10,000 bases of DNA from Methanospirillum hungatei (GTDB taxonomy: Archaea; Halobacteriota; Methanomicrobia; Methanomicrobiales; Methanospirillaceae). The first letter of the stretch is position 1; each line of letters begins with the position of its first letter. Positions 1 through 8,003 of the stretch are shown here, in pieces. Below the pieces are notes generated by a model, which was not told the DNA's origin, did no database searches, and worked only from the letters and a program-made list of their open reading frames with translations. The stretch covers positions 1 to 10,000 of the forward strand of contig NZ_JAIWNS010000009.1 of the NCBI RefSeq assembly GCF_020216685.1. Direction: 5' to 3'. Both the position numbers and the translations under genes were made by a program.

Positions 1-449
1 TTCTGCTGGTCGATTTCTTTGGATGGATGACCTTTTCTCCCCTGGTTACGAATTTCGCAATTCTTGGAGCGGTGATTGGTCTGCTGGTTCTGTTTGTCCG
101 GAATGGTCCGATGGGATTTTTCAGTCTTACCGGTTTTTTGGGAGACTGGCTTTCATATGTCAGAATCCTGGCTCTGGCTCTTGCAACCGGAGGAATTGCC
201 ATGACAATTAACATATTGTCCGAAATGATAGCATCAGTTCATCCGTTGATGATAATTCCTGCAATACTCTTTTGTATTGCCGGCCAGCTTTTTAACCTGG
301 CCATACAGACTCTTGGAAGTGTAATCCATGCCCTGCGACTGCATTATATTGAATTCTTTGGAAAATTCTATTCCGGTGGCGGAAAAGAGTTTGTTCCGTT
401 TCATGAGCATCGTGTGTACACAAGCGGTACACGAGAGGAGGTAATATGA
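1..449 (+). CDS. atpI: A-type ATP synthase subunit I (a), C-terminal part
   Basis: This is the 3' end of the gene for the membrane stator subunit I (equivalent to V-ATPase subunit a), which forms the ion half-channels beside the K ring. The reading frame is open from position 3 and enters from outside the window, so the start is not visible. The essential channel arginine is seen in the motif LSYVRILALALA (Arg codon at 162-164). A second family hallmark follows near the end, HALRLHYIEFFGKFY, then a GGGKEF-PF tail typical of archaeal I subunits. About four hydrophobic stretches are visible. The stop overlaps the K start by 4 bp (ATGA), so the two are translationally coupled. An H gene would usually lie upstream of I but is outside the window. 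The family assignment is firm; only the N-terminal part is unseen. Confidence 0.95.
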   Translation, partial: LLVDFFGWMTFSPLVTNFAILGAVIGLLVLFVRNGPMGFFSLTGFLGDWLSYVRILALALATGGIAMTINILSEMIASVHPLMIIPAILFCIAGQLFNLAIQTLGSVIHALRLHYIEFFGKFYSGGGKEFVPFHEHRVYTSGTREEVI

Positions 450-1171
450 CAATAGGGACCGGAACGGTTTTAATGGCTATCGGGGCCGGAATAGCAGTGG
501 GATGTTCTGCTATTGGGTCTGGAATCGGAGTAGGTATTGTGGGTTCAGCAGCGTCAGGGGTGATATCTGAACGGTCTGAAAAATTCGGAATGGCTCTCGT
601 ATTTACTGCAATTCCCCAGACCCAGGCGATATATGGTCTTCTTATTGCAATTCTTATCCTTCAGGCCGGAGGATTTCTGGGCGGGACTGCCGGTGACATC
701 CCTACTCCTGCAGGACTTGAGGCGGTCGCAGCAGGTCTTGCGGTTGGTCTGGCCGGTTTTTCAGCCATCGGTCAGGGCATAGCTGCATCATCAGGTGTTG
801 CAAATACCGCTGAAAAACCGGAGATGTTTGGGAAAGGCGTGGTATTTTCTGCAGTCTGTGAGACCCAGGCAATATATGGGCTTCTTATCGCCGTTCTCAT
901 GCTTGCCCTTACCGGGATATTATCATCAGATTTCTCTGTTGAGATGCCGGTTGCAATCGGGCTGGTTGGGGCAGGTCTTGCGGTCGGACTGGCCGGTTTT
1001 TCAGCCATCGGTCAGGGGATTACCTGTTCAAGTGGTATTGCTGCAACGGCACGAAACCCGGGTGCGATTGGGAGATCCCTTGTGTTTGCTGCAATGTCAG
1101 AGACGTTTGCAATATTTGGTCTGCTGGTTGCCATTCTGATTCTCTTTGGCCTTGGCCTCTTTAGCGGATAA
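446..1171 (+). CDS. atpK: A-type ATP synthase proteolipid subunit K (c), triple hairpin
   Basis: Rotor-ring proteolipid that carries ions across the membrane. The 241-residue product is three fused helical hairpins (six membrane segments), against about 80 residues for a single-hairpin subunit. Hairpins 2 and 3 repeat at an 80-residue spacing (AGLAVGLAGFSAIGQGI at about 97-112 and 177-192). The ion-binding carboxylates are E139 (CETQAIYG) and E219 (SETFAIFG). Hairpin 1 has Q58 at this position (IPQTQAIYG), so there are two carboxylates per three hairpins. Glutamines in the preceding helix (Q110, Q190) plus a Thr after each Glu resemble known Na+-binding c subunits. Triple-hairpin K with Gln in hairpin 1 is, as I recall, known from Methanocaldococcus/Methanococcus. 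A strong GAGGAGGT site at 433-440 precedes the ATG, which overlaps the I stop. An 8-bp gap leads to E. Confidence 0.95.
   Translation: MTIGTGTVLMAIGAGIAVGCSAIGSGIGVGIVGSAASGVISERSEKFGMALVFTAIPQTQAIYGLLIAILILQAGGFLGGTAGDIPTPAGLEAVAAGLAVGLAGFSAIGQGIAASSGVANTAEKPEMFGKGVVFSAVCETQAIYGLLIAVLMLALTGILSSDFSVEMPVAIGLVGAGLAVGLAGFSAIGQGITCSSGIAATARNPGAIGRSLVFAAMSETFAIFGLLVAILILFGLGLFSG
731..780 (+). repeat. Intragenic direct repeat, copy 1 (hairpin 2 of K)
   Basis: This 50-bp stretch matches 971-1020 at 47 of 50 positions and encodes the first helix of hairpin 2 of subunit K. The 240-bp spacing equals one hairpin unit. The nucleotide identity here is higher than over the rest of the two hairpins, which points to a fairly recent duplication or local gene conversion. 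Confidence 0.85.
971..1020 (+). repeat. Intragenic direct repeat, copy 2 (hairpin 3 of K)
   Basis: Second copy of the 50-bp repeat at 731-780, with three mismatches. It encodes the matching helix of hairpin 3, including Q190 next to the ion-binding site. Confidence 0.85.
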
Positions 1172-1179
1172 CGGTCGGC

Positions 1180-1782
1180 ATGTCTGTTGAAACCATCATC
1201 AACCGGATACGGGAGGAAGCTGAAGGCCAAATCCGGACCATCAGGGCAGAAGAAGCCTGTGACGTGGGGGCAATCAGAGCCCAGGCCGAACAAAAAGCAG
1301 AAGATGCCTATAATCACCGGATAACAGAGGGCCAGCGCGAGATCAGATTGCTTATCGCAAGTCAGGAGTCACGAACCAGGATAGAAGCGAAACGAAAGGT
1401 CAGAGAGGTCAGGGAGGAGATGCTCAGGCAGTGTTTTGATGAGGTATCTTTGTATCTGAAGACGATACGTACAAGACCTGAGTATCCTTCATTTTTACAG
1501 GCCATGATTACCGAATCTGCGAAAAATCTTGGCCCGTCTGATATTGCTGTAAAAGTTCACCCTGATGATCGAAGGCTTGCAGCAGATATTATCTCCAGGA
1601 TAAACCAGGAAGGCTTCTCGCTCATTCTCTCAGATGAGCCGGTTGATACCAGTGGCGGGGTTATATGCGAGCGGATCTCTGACCGGGTGGTGATTGACAA
1701 TACCGTAGAGGTCAGGTTTGTCCGCCTGGAACGTGAGATGATCGTTGCAGCATCCCGCATCCTCTTTCATGGTGAACAATAA
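1180..1782 (+). CDS. atpE: A-type ATP synthase subunit E (peripheral stalk)
   Basis: Peripheral-stalk subunit that, paired with H, links the A3B3 head to subunit I. The 200-residue length is normal for archaeal E. Residues 1 to about 90 are highly charged and Ala/Glu/Arg rich, as expected for the long helical stalk (IREEAEGQIRTIRAEEA, then KRKVREVREEM). The C-terminal globular domain shows the family signature SGGV near 155-160, then VVIDNTVEVRF, then RLEREM and a final SRILF, matching the archaeal DNT-x-E motif region. The ATG at 1180 lies 8 bp after the K stop, with only a weak ribosome binding site (ACGGTCGG), so translation may rely partly on coupling. The stop overlaps the C start by one base (TAATG). 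Nothing in it looks broken. Confidence 0.93.
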   Translation: MSVETIINRIREEAEGQIRTIRAEEACDVGAIRAQAEQKAEDAYNHRITEGQREIRLLIASQESRTRIEAKRKVREVREEMLRQCFDEVSLYLKTIRTRPEYPSFLQAMITESAKNLGPSDIAVKVHPDDRRLAADIISRINQEGFSLILSDEPVDTSGGVICERISDRVVIDNTVEVRFVRLEREMIVAASRILFHGEQ

Positions 1783-2975
1783 TGGATATCCCTGATTTGA
1801 ACACCCTTCTTGATGCAGGCTCTCCGTATTTTACCCACCTGTCAGGGGCGGTTCTTATCGTCATTCTGGTTCTGCTCTTTCTGACCCTTCTGAGTACCGC
1901 CGGATATTTTCCGGTTCTGTTGTCGATAACCTCATATACGCCGATAATAGCACGGCTGAAGGCGAAAGGGGTTCCTTTCATTGAACCTGAACAACTTCGG
2001 GAACTGATGCAGAGTGGTTCGGTTCAGGACTGTATGAGCAGGCTGAAGAGTCATGGCTATCTGACCGACATACCGATAGAATGCACGCCTGATCGGGCAG
2101 AAGAAGAACTGCTCCTTGCATGGTACGAGGAGGTGACATTGCTCCGGTCACAGGCTCCCCGCGATGCATGGCTCTTTTTTGATGCGTTTCTCTTCTTTCA
2201 GGAGATTGCAAAAGTCAAACGGATCATCCGGCTGATCCATATGGACCGGGCAGGAGCGATTGTGGAAAACCCAAAACTCTGGCCTGAAGGATGTTCACCG
2301 GATCTTGCCGCAAAGCTTGGCAACGTCCAGTCCATGAATGAAGGGGTTCGTCTGTTGCAGGAGACCAGATACGGTGAGCCTCTCCTTTCAGCTCTAGCTC
2401 TTTACGAGAAAGAGAAGTCGGTATTTTACCTGGATCATGCCCTTGACTGTATGGGGTTTTCAGAACTGAAAAGTCAGATGTCGATGGTCCAGACATATAT
2501 GGCCTCCCCGTACCGTGATTTTATTGCAGTTCTGATTGATATCCAGAATATCAGAGCTCTCATCAGGGCAAAACACTCAGGGTGGAATCCGGAGGCGGTA
2601 CCGCTCTGTCTGGTTGACGGAGGTCAGGAGCTTCCCATGTGGAGGCTGGTTCAGATGAATGAGATGATGAGTGTTCCGGATCTTCTCCGGCAACTCTCCG
2701 GGACCGGATATGATCCCGTCCTGTCCCCCGTGCAGAGAACCTATCCCTCTTCGGATACGATGCTCCGGATGGATATGGCTCTTGACCAGTTCCTTCTCGA
2801 TACCGTATCAAGGCTTGGGCTTGTCTATTACCATACCGGAGGGCCGCTGCTCTATTACCTGGTGGCAAAAGAGTTTGAATTACGCAATATCCGCATCATT
2901 TTGTCAGCGTTGTACGACGGGTTTTCTGCTGATAAAATCACCCCGATGCTCATCACCGTCCCGGAGGAGACATGA
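1782..2975 (+). CDS. atpC: A-type ATP synthase subunit C with extra N-terminal membrane segment
   Basis: Subunit C (equivalent to V-ATPase subunit d, vATP-synt_AC39 family) caps the K ring and links it to the central stalk. Family features include DIQNIRALIRAK in the middle and GGPLLYYLVAKEFELRNIRII near the C-terminus. The 397-residue product is longer than the roughly 350-360 usual for archaeal C. The excess is mainly N-terminal: residues about 20-46 form one strongly hydrophobic stretch (SGAVLIVILVLLFLTLLSTA) followed by basic residues (RLKAK), predicting N-out/C-in topology. Canonical archaeal C begins at about residue 51 of this protein. The ATG overlaps the E stop (TAATG) after a GGTGAA site at 1771-1776. 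The next in-frame Met is beyond residue 70, so a start that removes the segment is unlikely. The stop overlaps the F start by 4 bp. Confidence 0.9.
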   Translation: MDIPDLNTLLDAGSPYFTHLSGAVLIVILVLLFLTLLSTAGYFPVLLSITSYTPIIARLKAKGVPFIEPEQLRELMQSGSVQDCMSRLKSHGYLTDIPIECTPDRAEEELLLAWYEEVTLLRSQAPRDAWLFFDAFLFFQEIAKVKRIIRLIHMDRAGAIVENPKLWPEGCSPDLAAKLGNVQSMNEGVRLLQETRYGEPLLSALALYEKEKSVFYLDHALDCMGFSELKSQMSMVQTYMASPYRDFIAVLIDIQNIRALIRAKHSGWNPEAVPLCLVDGGQELPMWRLVQMNEMMSVPDLLRQLSGTGYDPVLSPVQRTYPSSDTMLRMDMALDQFLLDTVSRLGLVYYHTGGPLLYYLVAKEFELRNIRIILSALYDGFSADKITPMLITVPEET

Positions 2976-3244
2976 AAGTAGCTCTTCTTGCATCCCGGCG
3001 TATGGTGATAGGATTTCTTCTTGGCGGGGTGCATAGAGGATATATCTGTGAAAATGCAGAGGAGTCACGGGCTCATCTGGATGCATGCCTGAAGGATTCG
3101 GATATTGGAATTATTCTGGTGAGCAAAACCGTTGCCTCCATGATTCCGGACAGAATACATGACATAAAGAGTTCCTCAGATCTGATTCCGGTTATCTCGG
3201 TAATACCGGATGGGCCAGAACCCGGACCATTCTGCACCGGGTAA
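2972..3244 (+). CDS. atpF: A-type ATP synthase subunit F, short C-terminus
   Basis: Small central-stalk subunit that sits with D on the C subunit and modulates coupling. The 90 residues cover the CheY-like globular domain: MKVALLASRRMVIGFLLGGV at the N-terminus, DIGIILVSKTVA in the middle and IPVISVIPDGPEPGP near the end. Archaeal F proteins usually run to about 100 residues and end in a short helix that reaches towards the A3B3 head. Here the protein stops just after the globular domain, at TAA 3242-3244. The first in-frame Met after that TAA opens the A gene, in the same reading frame. The start overlaps the C stop (ATGA) behind a GGAGGAG site at 2963-2969 with unusually short spacing. The family call is secure; the short end is the oddity. 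Confidence 0.88.
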   Translation: MKVALLASRRMVIGFLLGGVHRGYICENAEESRAHLDACLKDSDIGIILVSKTVASMIPDRIHDIKSSSDLIPVISVIPDGPEPGPFCTG

Positions 3245-3247
3245 GAT

Positions 3248-5065
3248 ATGAGAGTGGGAAAAGCAATGGAAAAAAGAAAACACGACGAGAAAGATACGAT
3301 GGGTGAGAAAAACGGTGTTATTATCCGGGTAACCGGTCCGGTGGTTGAAGCAGAAGGAATGGCCGGCAGCAGGATGTATGAATCGGTCAGGGTTGGAAAT
3401 GCCGGGTTAATCGGTGAGATTATCATCCTTGAAGGGGACCGTGCCACCATCCAGGTCTATGAGGAGACGATCGGTGTTACCCCTGGTGAGCCGGTAGTCA
3501 GAACCTATCTTCCGCTCTCTGTTGAACTGGGTCCGGGACTTATCGGCACTATGTATGACGGAATCCAGCGGCCCCTTGAAGAGATCCTGAAAAATAACGG
3601 TGATATGATCGAACGGGGCTCCTCTGCTCCGGCTCTGGACCGGACAAAAAAATACCGGTTCTATCCTCTTGCAAAGTCTGGTGACACGGTGCGGGAAGGT
3701 GACCGGATCGGTTGTGTCCGTGAGTCGGTATCGGTCAATCATTATATTCTCATCCCGCCAGGCCTGTCTGGTACTTTGCATTTCATTGCAGAACAGGGAG
3801 AATACGTCATTACTGATACCATCGCCATCCTTGATACCGGAGAAGAGAAGAAAGAACTCACCATGATTCAGCGCTGGCCGGTGCGGGATCCCCGGCCGGT
3901 TCGTGAACGTCTGGACCCGATTGAACCCCTCCTGACCGGGCAGCGGATCATCGACACCCTCTTTCCTCTTGCCCGCGGGGGAACTGCGGCCATCCCCGGT
4001 CCCTTTGGTTCGGGAAAAACGGTCGTCCAGCAGCAGCTGGCAAAATGGGTCAATGCAGAAATCATCATCTATATCGGGTGTGGGGAACGGGGCAATGAGA
4101 TGGCAGATGTTCTTGAACAGTTCCCGACCCTCAAGGATCCCCGGACAGGTCATGCCCTGAGCAGCCGGATGGTCCTTATTGCAAACACCTCAAATATGCC
4201 GGTAGCAGCCCGTGAAGCATCGGTATACACCGGGATTACCATTGCTGAATATTACCGTGACATGGGGTACCATGTTGCCCTTATGGCTGACTCGACATCA
4301 CGGTGGGCAGAGGCGATGCGTGAAATATCCGGAAGGCTTGAAGAGATGCCGGGAGAAGAAGGCTATCCTGCATACCTGAGTTCCCGGCTTGCTGACTTTT
4401 ATGAGCGTGCCGGCAGGGTGTCTCTGCTTGGGTCAGGGGATCATGAGGGATCCATCTCGGTAATCGGAGCGGTCTCCCCGCCGGGTGGAGATTTTTCAGA
4501 ACCGGTCACCCAGAACACTCTTCGTATTGTCAAGGTATTCTGGGCACTTGATGCGGATCTTGCGTACCAGCGGCACTTTCCTGCGATCAACTGGCTCATG
4601 TCTTACTCTTTGTACAGTCCTATCGCCGGGATATGGTGGGAGGAGCATATCGGCCCGGACTTTATCAGGATGAAGCAGGAGATGATGGAGATATTACAAC
4701 GGGAGAATGAGCTGGAGGAGATCATCCGACTGGTCGGTCCGGAAACACTTCCTGAATCTGACCGTCTGCTCCTCTTAAAGGCCGAGATCCTTCGGGAGAG
4801 TTACCTCATGCAGTATGCCTTTGATGAATTTGATACATTTACCGGCCCGAAGAAACAATATCGTATGTTAAAAGCCATCTTCACGTTCTTCTCCCAGGCA
4901 GAACGAGCTCTTGAAACCGGGATTTCTGTCTCACGGCTCCGTGGTCTTCCTGTCATTGAATCATTTGCAAGAATGGGTACTGCATCCCCTGAAGAGGAGG
5001 ATCCGCTCTTTGAAAGTATAGCCCGTGATACGGACGCGATACGGGATCTGAAGGAGGTTTTATGA
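3248..5065 (+). CDS. atpA: A-type ATP synthase catalytic subunit A
   Basis: Catalytic subunit of the A3B3 head, which makes or hydrolyses ATP. Numbered from the outermost ATG, the P-loop is GPFGSGKT at 251-258, the catalytic-Glu motif GERGNE at 279-284 (E280) and the Walker B region [10 protein letters not shown] with D348. The A-type insertion (non-homologous region) lies at about 125-215. All expected catalytic residues are present. Three in-frame starts exist: 3248 (605 aa), 3266 (599 aa) and 3299 (588 aa). The 3299 start ([16 protein letters not shown]) matches the usual family N-terminus and length. The 3248 start sits 3 bp after the F stop with a weak GGGTAAGAT site. I report the longest form, but the first 17 charged residues are doubtful. 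The stop overlaps the B start (ATGA). Confidence 0.95.
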   Translation: MRVGKAMEKRKHDEKDTMGEKNGVIIRVTGPVVEAEGMAGSRMYESVRVGNAGLIGEIIILEGDRATIQVYEETIGVTPGEPVVRTYLPLSVELGPGLIGTMYDGIQRPLEEILKNNGDMIERGSSAPALDRTKKYRFYPLAKSGDTVREGDRIGCVRESVSVNHYILIPPGLSGTLHFIAEQGEYVITDTIAILDTGEEKKELTMIQRWPVRDPRPVRERLDPIEPLLTGQRIIDTLFPLARGGTAAIPGPFGSGKTVVQQQLAKWVNAEIIIYIGCGERGNEMADVLEQFPTLKDPRTGHALSSRMVLIANTSNMPVAAREASVYTGITIAEYYRDMGYHVALMADSTSRWAEAMREISGRLEEMPGEEGYPAYLSSRLADFYERAGRVSLLGSGDHEGSISVIGAVSPPGGDFSEPVTQNTLRIVKVFWALDADLAYQRHFPAINWLMSYSLYSPIAGIWWEEHIGPDFIRMKQEMMEILQRENELEEIIRLVGPETLPESDRLLLLKAEILRESYLMQYAFDEFDTFTGPKKQYRMLKAIFTFFSQAERALETGISVSRLRGLPVIESFARMGTASPEEEDPLFESIARDTDAIRDLKEVL

Positions 5066-6471
5066 CCGATCTGAGATTTCGGACCTATACCGGCGTGTCA
5101 AAGGTGGTCGGTCCGCTCATGGTTCTGGATGGTGTCGAAGGGATCGGGTATGGTGAGATAGCAGAGATCACGCTCCCCGGCGGTGAGGTCCGTATCGGCC
5201 AGGTGCTTGAGACGACAACCACCAGGGCCATGGTGCAGGTATTTCGGGGGACGAGGGATCTGGATACCGAGAAGACACAGGTCAGGTTCAGGGGAGAGCC
5301 GATGAAGATATCCCTGTCATCTGACATGCTTGGGCGGACATTTGACGGGAGTGCCCGGCCGATAGACGGTGGCGGCCCGGTCATTCCTGAATGTATCCGT
5401 GATATTTATGGATCTCCGATTAATCCGGCTGCCCGTGAACATCCCCGTGACTCCATTCAGACCGGGATTTCATCCATAGATGGTATGAATACTCTGGTCC
5501 GGGGCCAGAAGCTTCCCATATTTTCCGGAGCAGGACTTCCTCATAACCTGCTGGCTTCACAGATTGCACGGCAGGCAAAGGTGACCGGTCAGGCAGAGAA
5601 GTTTGCGGTTGTCTTTGCTGCGATGGGTATTACCTATGAAGAGTCGGCCTTTTTTATCAGGGAGTTTGAGGAGAGCGGGGCACTGGAACGGACGGTTCTC
5701 TTCCTCAACCTTGCCGACGATCCGGCCATTGAACGGATCATCACTCCACGGCTGGCTCTTACCACCGCAGAATACCTGGCTTTTGATAAGGGTATGCATG
5801 TCCTCGTGGTGCTTACCGATCTCACCAATTACTGTGAAGCCCTTCGTGAGATTGCAGCAGCGAGGGAGGAGGTGCCGGGCAGACGTGGGTATCCTGGGTA
5901 TATTTATACCGATTTAGCATCACTCTACGAGCGTGCCGGTCGTATTCGCGGGAGGGAAGGGTCTATTACCCAGATTCCCATCCTGACGATGCCTGATGAT
6001 GATATCACTCATCCGGTTCCTGACCTGACCGGGTATATCACCGAAGGCCAGATCGTTCTCTCACGGGATCTCCATCGGAAAGGAATCTACCCGCCTGTTG
6101 ATGTCCTTCCCTGTCTCTCCCGTCTTATGCAGGGAGGAATAGGCCCGGGGAGAACGAGGGCCGACCATGCTGAGGTTAAAAACCAGCTCTACTCTGCATA
6201 TGCCCGGGGTATCAGGCTGAAAAGTCTTGTAGCGGTTATGGGAGAAGAGGGGCTGACATCGCTTGACAGACTCTATATCCGGTTTTGTGACCGGTTTGAG
6301 AATGATTTCATCAGGCAGGCATCATACGAGGATCGTTCTTTTGATGACACGCTCACCCTTGCGTGGGACCTTTTGTCAATACTTCCAAAGGCTGAGCTGA
6401 AGCGTATCAGTCCTGATTTTATCAAAATGTACTATCATGGCGAGGAGATTCTGGAATGCAAAGGGCCGTAA
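5062..6471 (+). CDS. atpB: A-type ATP synthase regulatory subunit B
   Basis: Non-catalytic nucleotide-binding subunit that alternates with A in the A3B3 head. Where A has a P-loop, B has SGAGLPHN (residues 155-162) with no Lys, the normal archaeal B pattern. Other family segments are [19 protein letters not shown] at the N-terminus, [20 protein letters not shown] just before the pseudo-P-loop, and [19 protein letters not shown], which carries the interface arginines. The 469-residue length is normal (about 460). A strong AAGGAGGT site at 5051-5058 and a 4-bp overlap with A define the start. The last 16 bp overlap the D gene in another frame. No defect is visible. Confidence 0.96.
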   Translation: MTDLRFRTYTGVSKVVGPLMVLDGVEGIGYGEIAEITLPGGEVRIGQVLETTTTRAMVQVFRGTRDLDTEKTQVRFRGEPMKISLSSDMLGRTFDGSARPIDGGGPVIPECIRDIYGSPINPAAREHPRDSIQTGISSIDGMNTLVRGQKLPIFSGAGLPHNLLASQIARQAKVTGQAEKFAVVFAAMGITYEESAFFIREFEESGALERTVLFLNLADDPAIERIITPRLALTTAEYLAFDKGMHVLVVLTDLTNYCEALREIAAAREEVPGRRGYPGYIYTDLASLYERAGRIRGREGSITQIPILTMPDDDITHPVPDLTGYITEGQIVLSRDLHRKGIYPPVDVLPCLSRLMQGGIGPGRTRADHAEVKNQLYSAYARGIRLKSLVAVMGEEGLTSLDRLYIRFCDRFENDFIRQASYEDRSFDDTLTLAWDLLSILPKAELKRISPDFIKMYYHGEEILECKGP

Positions 6472-7106
6472 TTGCAGGAGTCAGACCAACCCGGCTTGAA
6501 TTAATACGGCTCTCACGACGTGAGCAGATCGCCCGCAAAGGCAGGGATATCCTGCAGGAGAAGCTGGATGCCCTTGTCCTTGAGCACGCACGTCTCACAA
6601 AAGAACTGGAAACCATGGCGGCTTCAATCCAGGATCAACTACAGGATACCTCTGATGCACTTATACTGGCAGGGATCATGACCGGATGGGTCAGACTTGA
6701 AGAACTGGCTGCAGCCTGTGGAAAGATCCCGGAGCCTTCTGTCACCGCTTCCCAGGTTATGGGTGTCCAGGTTCCTGATATTACCATGCCTGATGTGGCA
6801 GGGTATTTTATGACTCAGCGGGGATATAGCATGGCAGGTACATCAGGGCAGGTTGACGAGGCTGCTCTCCGGTATGAATCGGTTTTAGAGTCCCTTATCA
6901 CCTATGCATCACTTGAAGGAAGGGCGGATCGAATCTCACTTGAGATGAACAGAACGAGAAGACGAGTAAATGCCCTAGAGCATCTTGTCATTCCCCGGCT
7001 GGTGCGGACCATGCGGTATATTGAGTTCAGGCTTGAGGAAAGGGAGCGGGAGGATCTCTTCAGGAGAAAGCGGATGAAGCAGAATATGGAGCGGAAGGAG
7101 AGGTGA
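6456..7106 (+). CDS. atpD: A-type ATP synthase subunit D (central stalk rotor)
   Basis: Central rotor shaft that turns inside the A3B3 head and contacts F and C. The 216-residue product has the family N-terminus [21 protein letters not shown] followed by a long helix. The C-terminal helix carries [18 protein letters not shown], the most conserved stretch of the family, and ends in a very basic tail ([14 protein letters not shown]). The middle (about 70-130) is the short globular part. A GAGGAG site at 6442-6447 lies inside the end of B, and D starts 16 bp before the B stop, so D is translated by coupling or reinitiation. D is the last gene of this operon; 21 bp later it meets the 3' end of a gene on the other strand. 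Confidence 0.95.
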   Translation: MQRAVIAGVRPTRLELIRLSRREQIARKGRDILQEKLDALVLEHARLTKELETMAASIQDQLQDTSDALILAGIMTGWVRLEELAAACGKIPEPSVTASQVMGVQVPDITMPDVAGYFMTQRGYSMAGTSGQVDEAALRYESVLESLITYASLEGRADRISLEMNRTRRRVNALEHLVIPRLVRTMRYIEFRLEEREREDLFRRKRMKQNMERKER

Positions 7107-7139
7107 GGAGATCAGGCTTCCCCTCTGTTATGATCTTCT
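7106..7139. terminator. Possible stem-loop between converging genes
   Basis: The 9-base arms AGGAGATCA (7106-7114) and TGATCTTCT (7131-7139) pair with one G-U and a 16-base loop, between the D stop and the 3' end of the stress-protein gene. Archaeal termination usually depends on T-runs rather than hairpins, and the only nearby T-rich stretch is about 7152-7160. The element may therefore be chance. Confidence 0.25.
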
Positions 7140-7976
7140 GATGACAAGAACCGGTTTTGTTGCCAGCCGGGCCAGTTCACATGAAAAACTTCCATGGAGC
7201 ATCTCGGCGAAAAATCCTTTCTCTGTTGGCACGGTACTGATAAGCGAGACATCCGCCTCCTGTGCATAATCCAGTATCCGGCTGACGAGATCGCCTTCAA
7301 GGATACGATGCCTAATCTCTGCACCGGCTGTCTGTATCTGTTTACATCTCTCCTGAATATCCTGTTCTGCCTGGATTCTTATCCGTTCAAGTTCCCGTTC
7401 GGTCTCACCCCGTGAGATCACAAAGGCAACAATGATCTCTCCAACATCAGGAATCTTCGCCAGTTGTTCAACGGCTGTCCATGATTCAGGGGTGAGATCA
7501 ACCGGAACCAAGACCCGTGAAAAGATCCGGGGGCAGTATTTCTGAAACTTCTCTCCAGACAGGGTCTCAATTATCTCCCCCCTCATGATCAGGAGATTCT
7601 TCTTTGAGTCATGGAGGATTCGGTGGGTAACGCTCCCCAGATGCAGACCTTTGATGATGCTTTTTCCCCTTGCACCCATGACAATGATGGTCGAGTTATT
7701 TCGTGTCGCTGCATCATCAATTCCTGAGGCGATAGATTCTGAAACCAGAACTTCAGATTTGATGGATGGAATACCAAGACTTTTTAAGATTGTGGCGTCG
7801 GACTCAATCCGGTTCTTCGCAGATGAAGTCATATCACCTCTCAAAGATGCCGGTTTATCCGTGCTGATCACATGAACCACAACGACCTCCTCAACACCGG
7901 GGAGATCTGCGATACAGTCCATGACACGCCGTGCATAATCTGAAAAATCCGTTGGAAACAGAATTCGTCTGAACAT
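7128..7976 (-). CDS. Tandem-domain universal stress protein (UspA family)
   Basis: Two Usp domains in one 282-residue chain, at about 1-133 and 151-282, each opening with the family start (RRILFPTDFS, then SRVLVPVDLT). Usp proteins are cytoplasmic, bind ATP or other ligands and are tied to stress or energy state. Domain 1 has the full ATP-binding motif G-2X-G-9X-G-S (G101, G104, G114, S115) and D10. Domain 2 keeps the final GS (262-263) but has replaced the first two glycines (VPTEKGF), so only domain 1 is likely to bind ATP. The start has a good GAGAGGAG site just upstream (plus-strand 7979-7986). The gene lies 27 bp after the neighbouring minus-strand gene, probably in one transcript, and converges with atpD. 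Its placement between two ATPase operons hints at a role in energy stress, but that is inference. Confidence 0.9.
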   Translation of the reverse strand: MFRRILFPTDFSDYARRVMDCIADLPGVEEVVVVHVISTDKPASLRGDMTSSAKNRIESDATILKSLGIPSIKSEVLVSESIASGIDDAATRNNSTIIVMGARGKSIIKGLHLGSVTHRILHDSKKNLLIMRGEIIETLSGEKFQKYCPRIFSRVLVPVDLTPESWTAVEQLAKIPDVGEIIVAFVISRGETERELERIRIQAEQDIQERCKQIQTAGAEIRHRILEGDLVSRILDYAQEADVSLISTVPTEKGFFAEMLHGSFSCELARLATKPVLVIRRS

Positions 7977-8003
7977 ATACTCCTCTCACATCGAATGATT
8001 ACG

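Noticed and set aside
2563..3086. Minus-strand and alternative-frame ORFs over atpC and atpF
   Set aside because: The + strand frames match known ATPase subunits throughout; the others read as low-complexity or Pro/Arg/Ser-rich shadows.
3407..4153. Long minus-strand open frame (248 codons) inside atpA
   Set aside because: It lies wholly opposite the conserved catalytic gene, has no ribosome binding site I can see and no recognisable domain; it is a shadow of atpA codon usage.
5526..5550. Missing P-loop Lys in subunit B as a defect
   Set aside because: Archaeal B subunits normally lack the P-loop; SGAGLPHN is the standard sequence.
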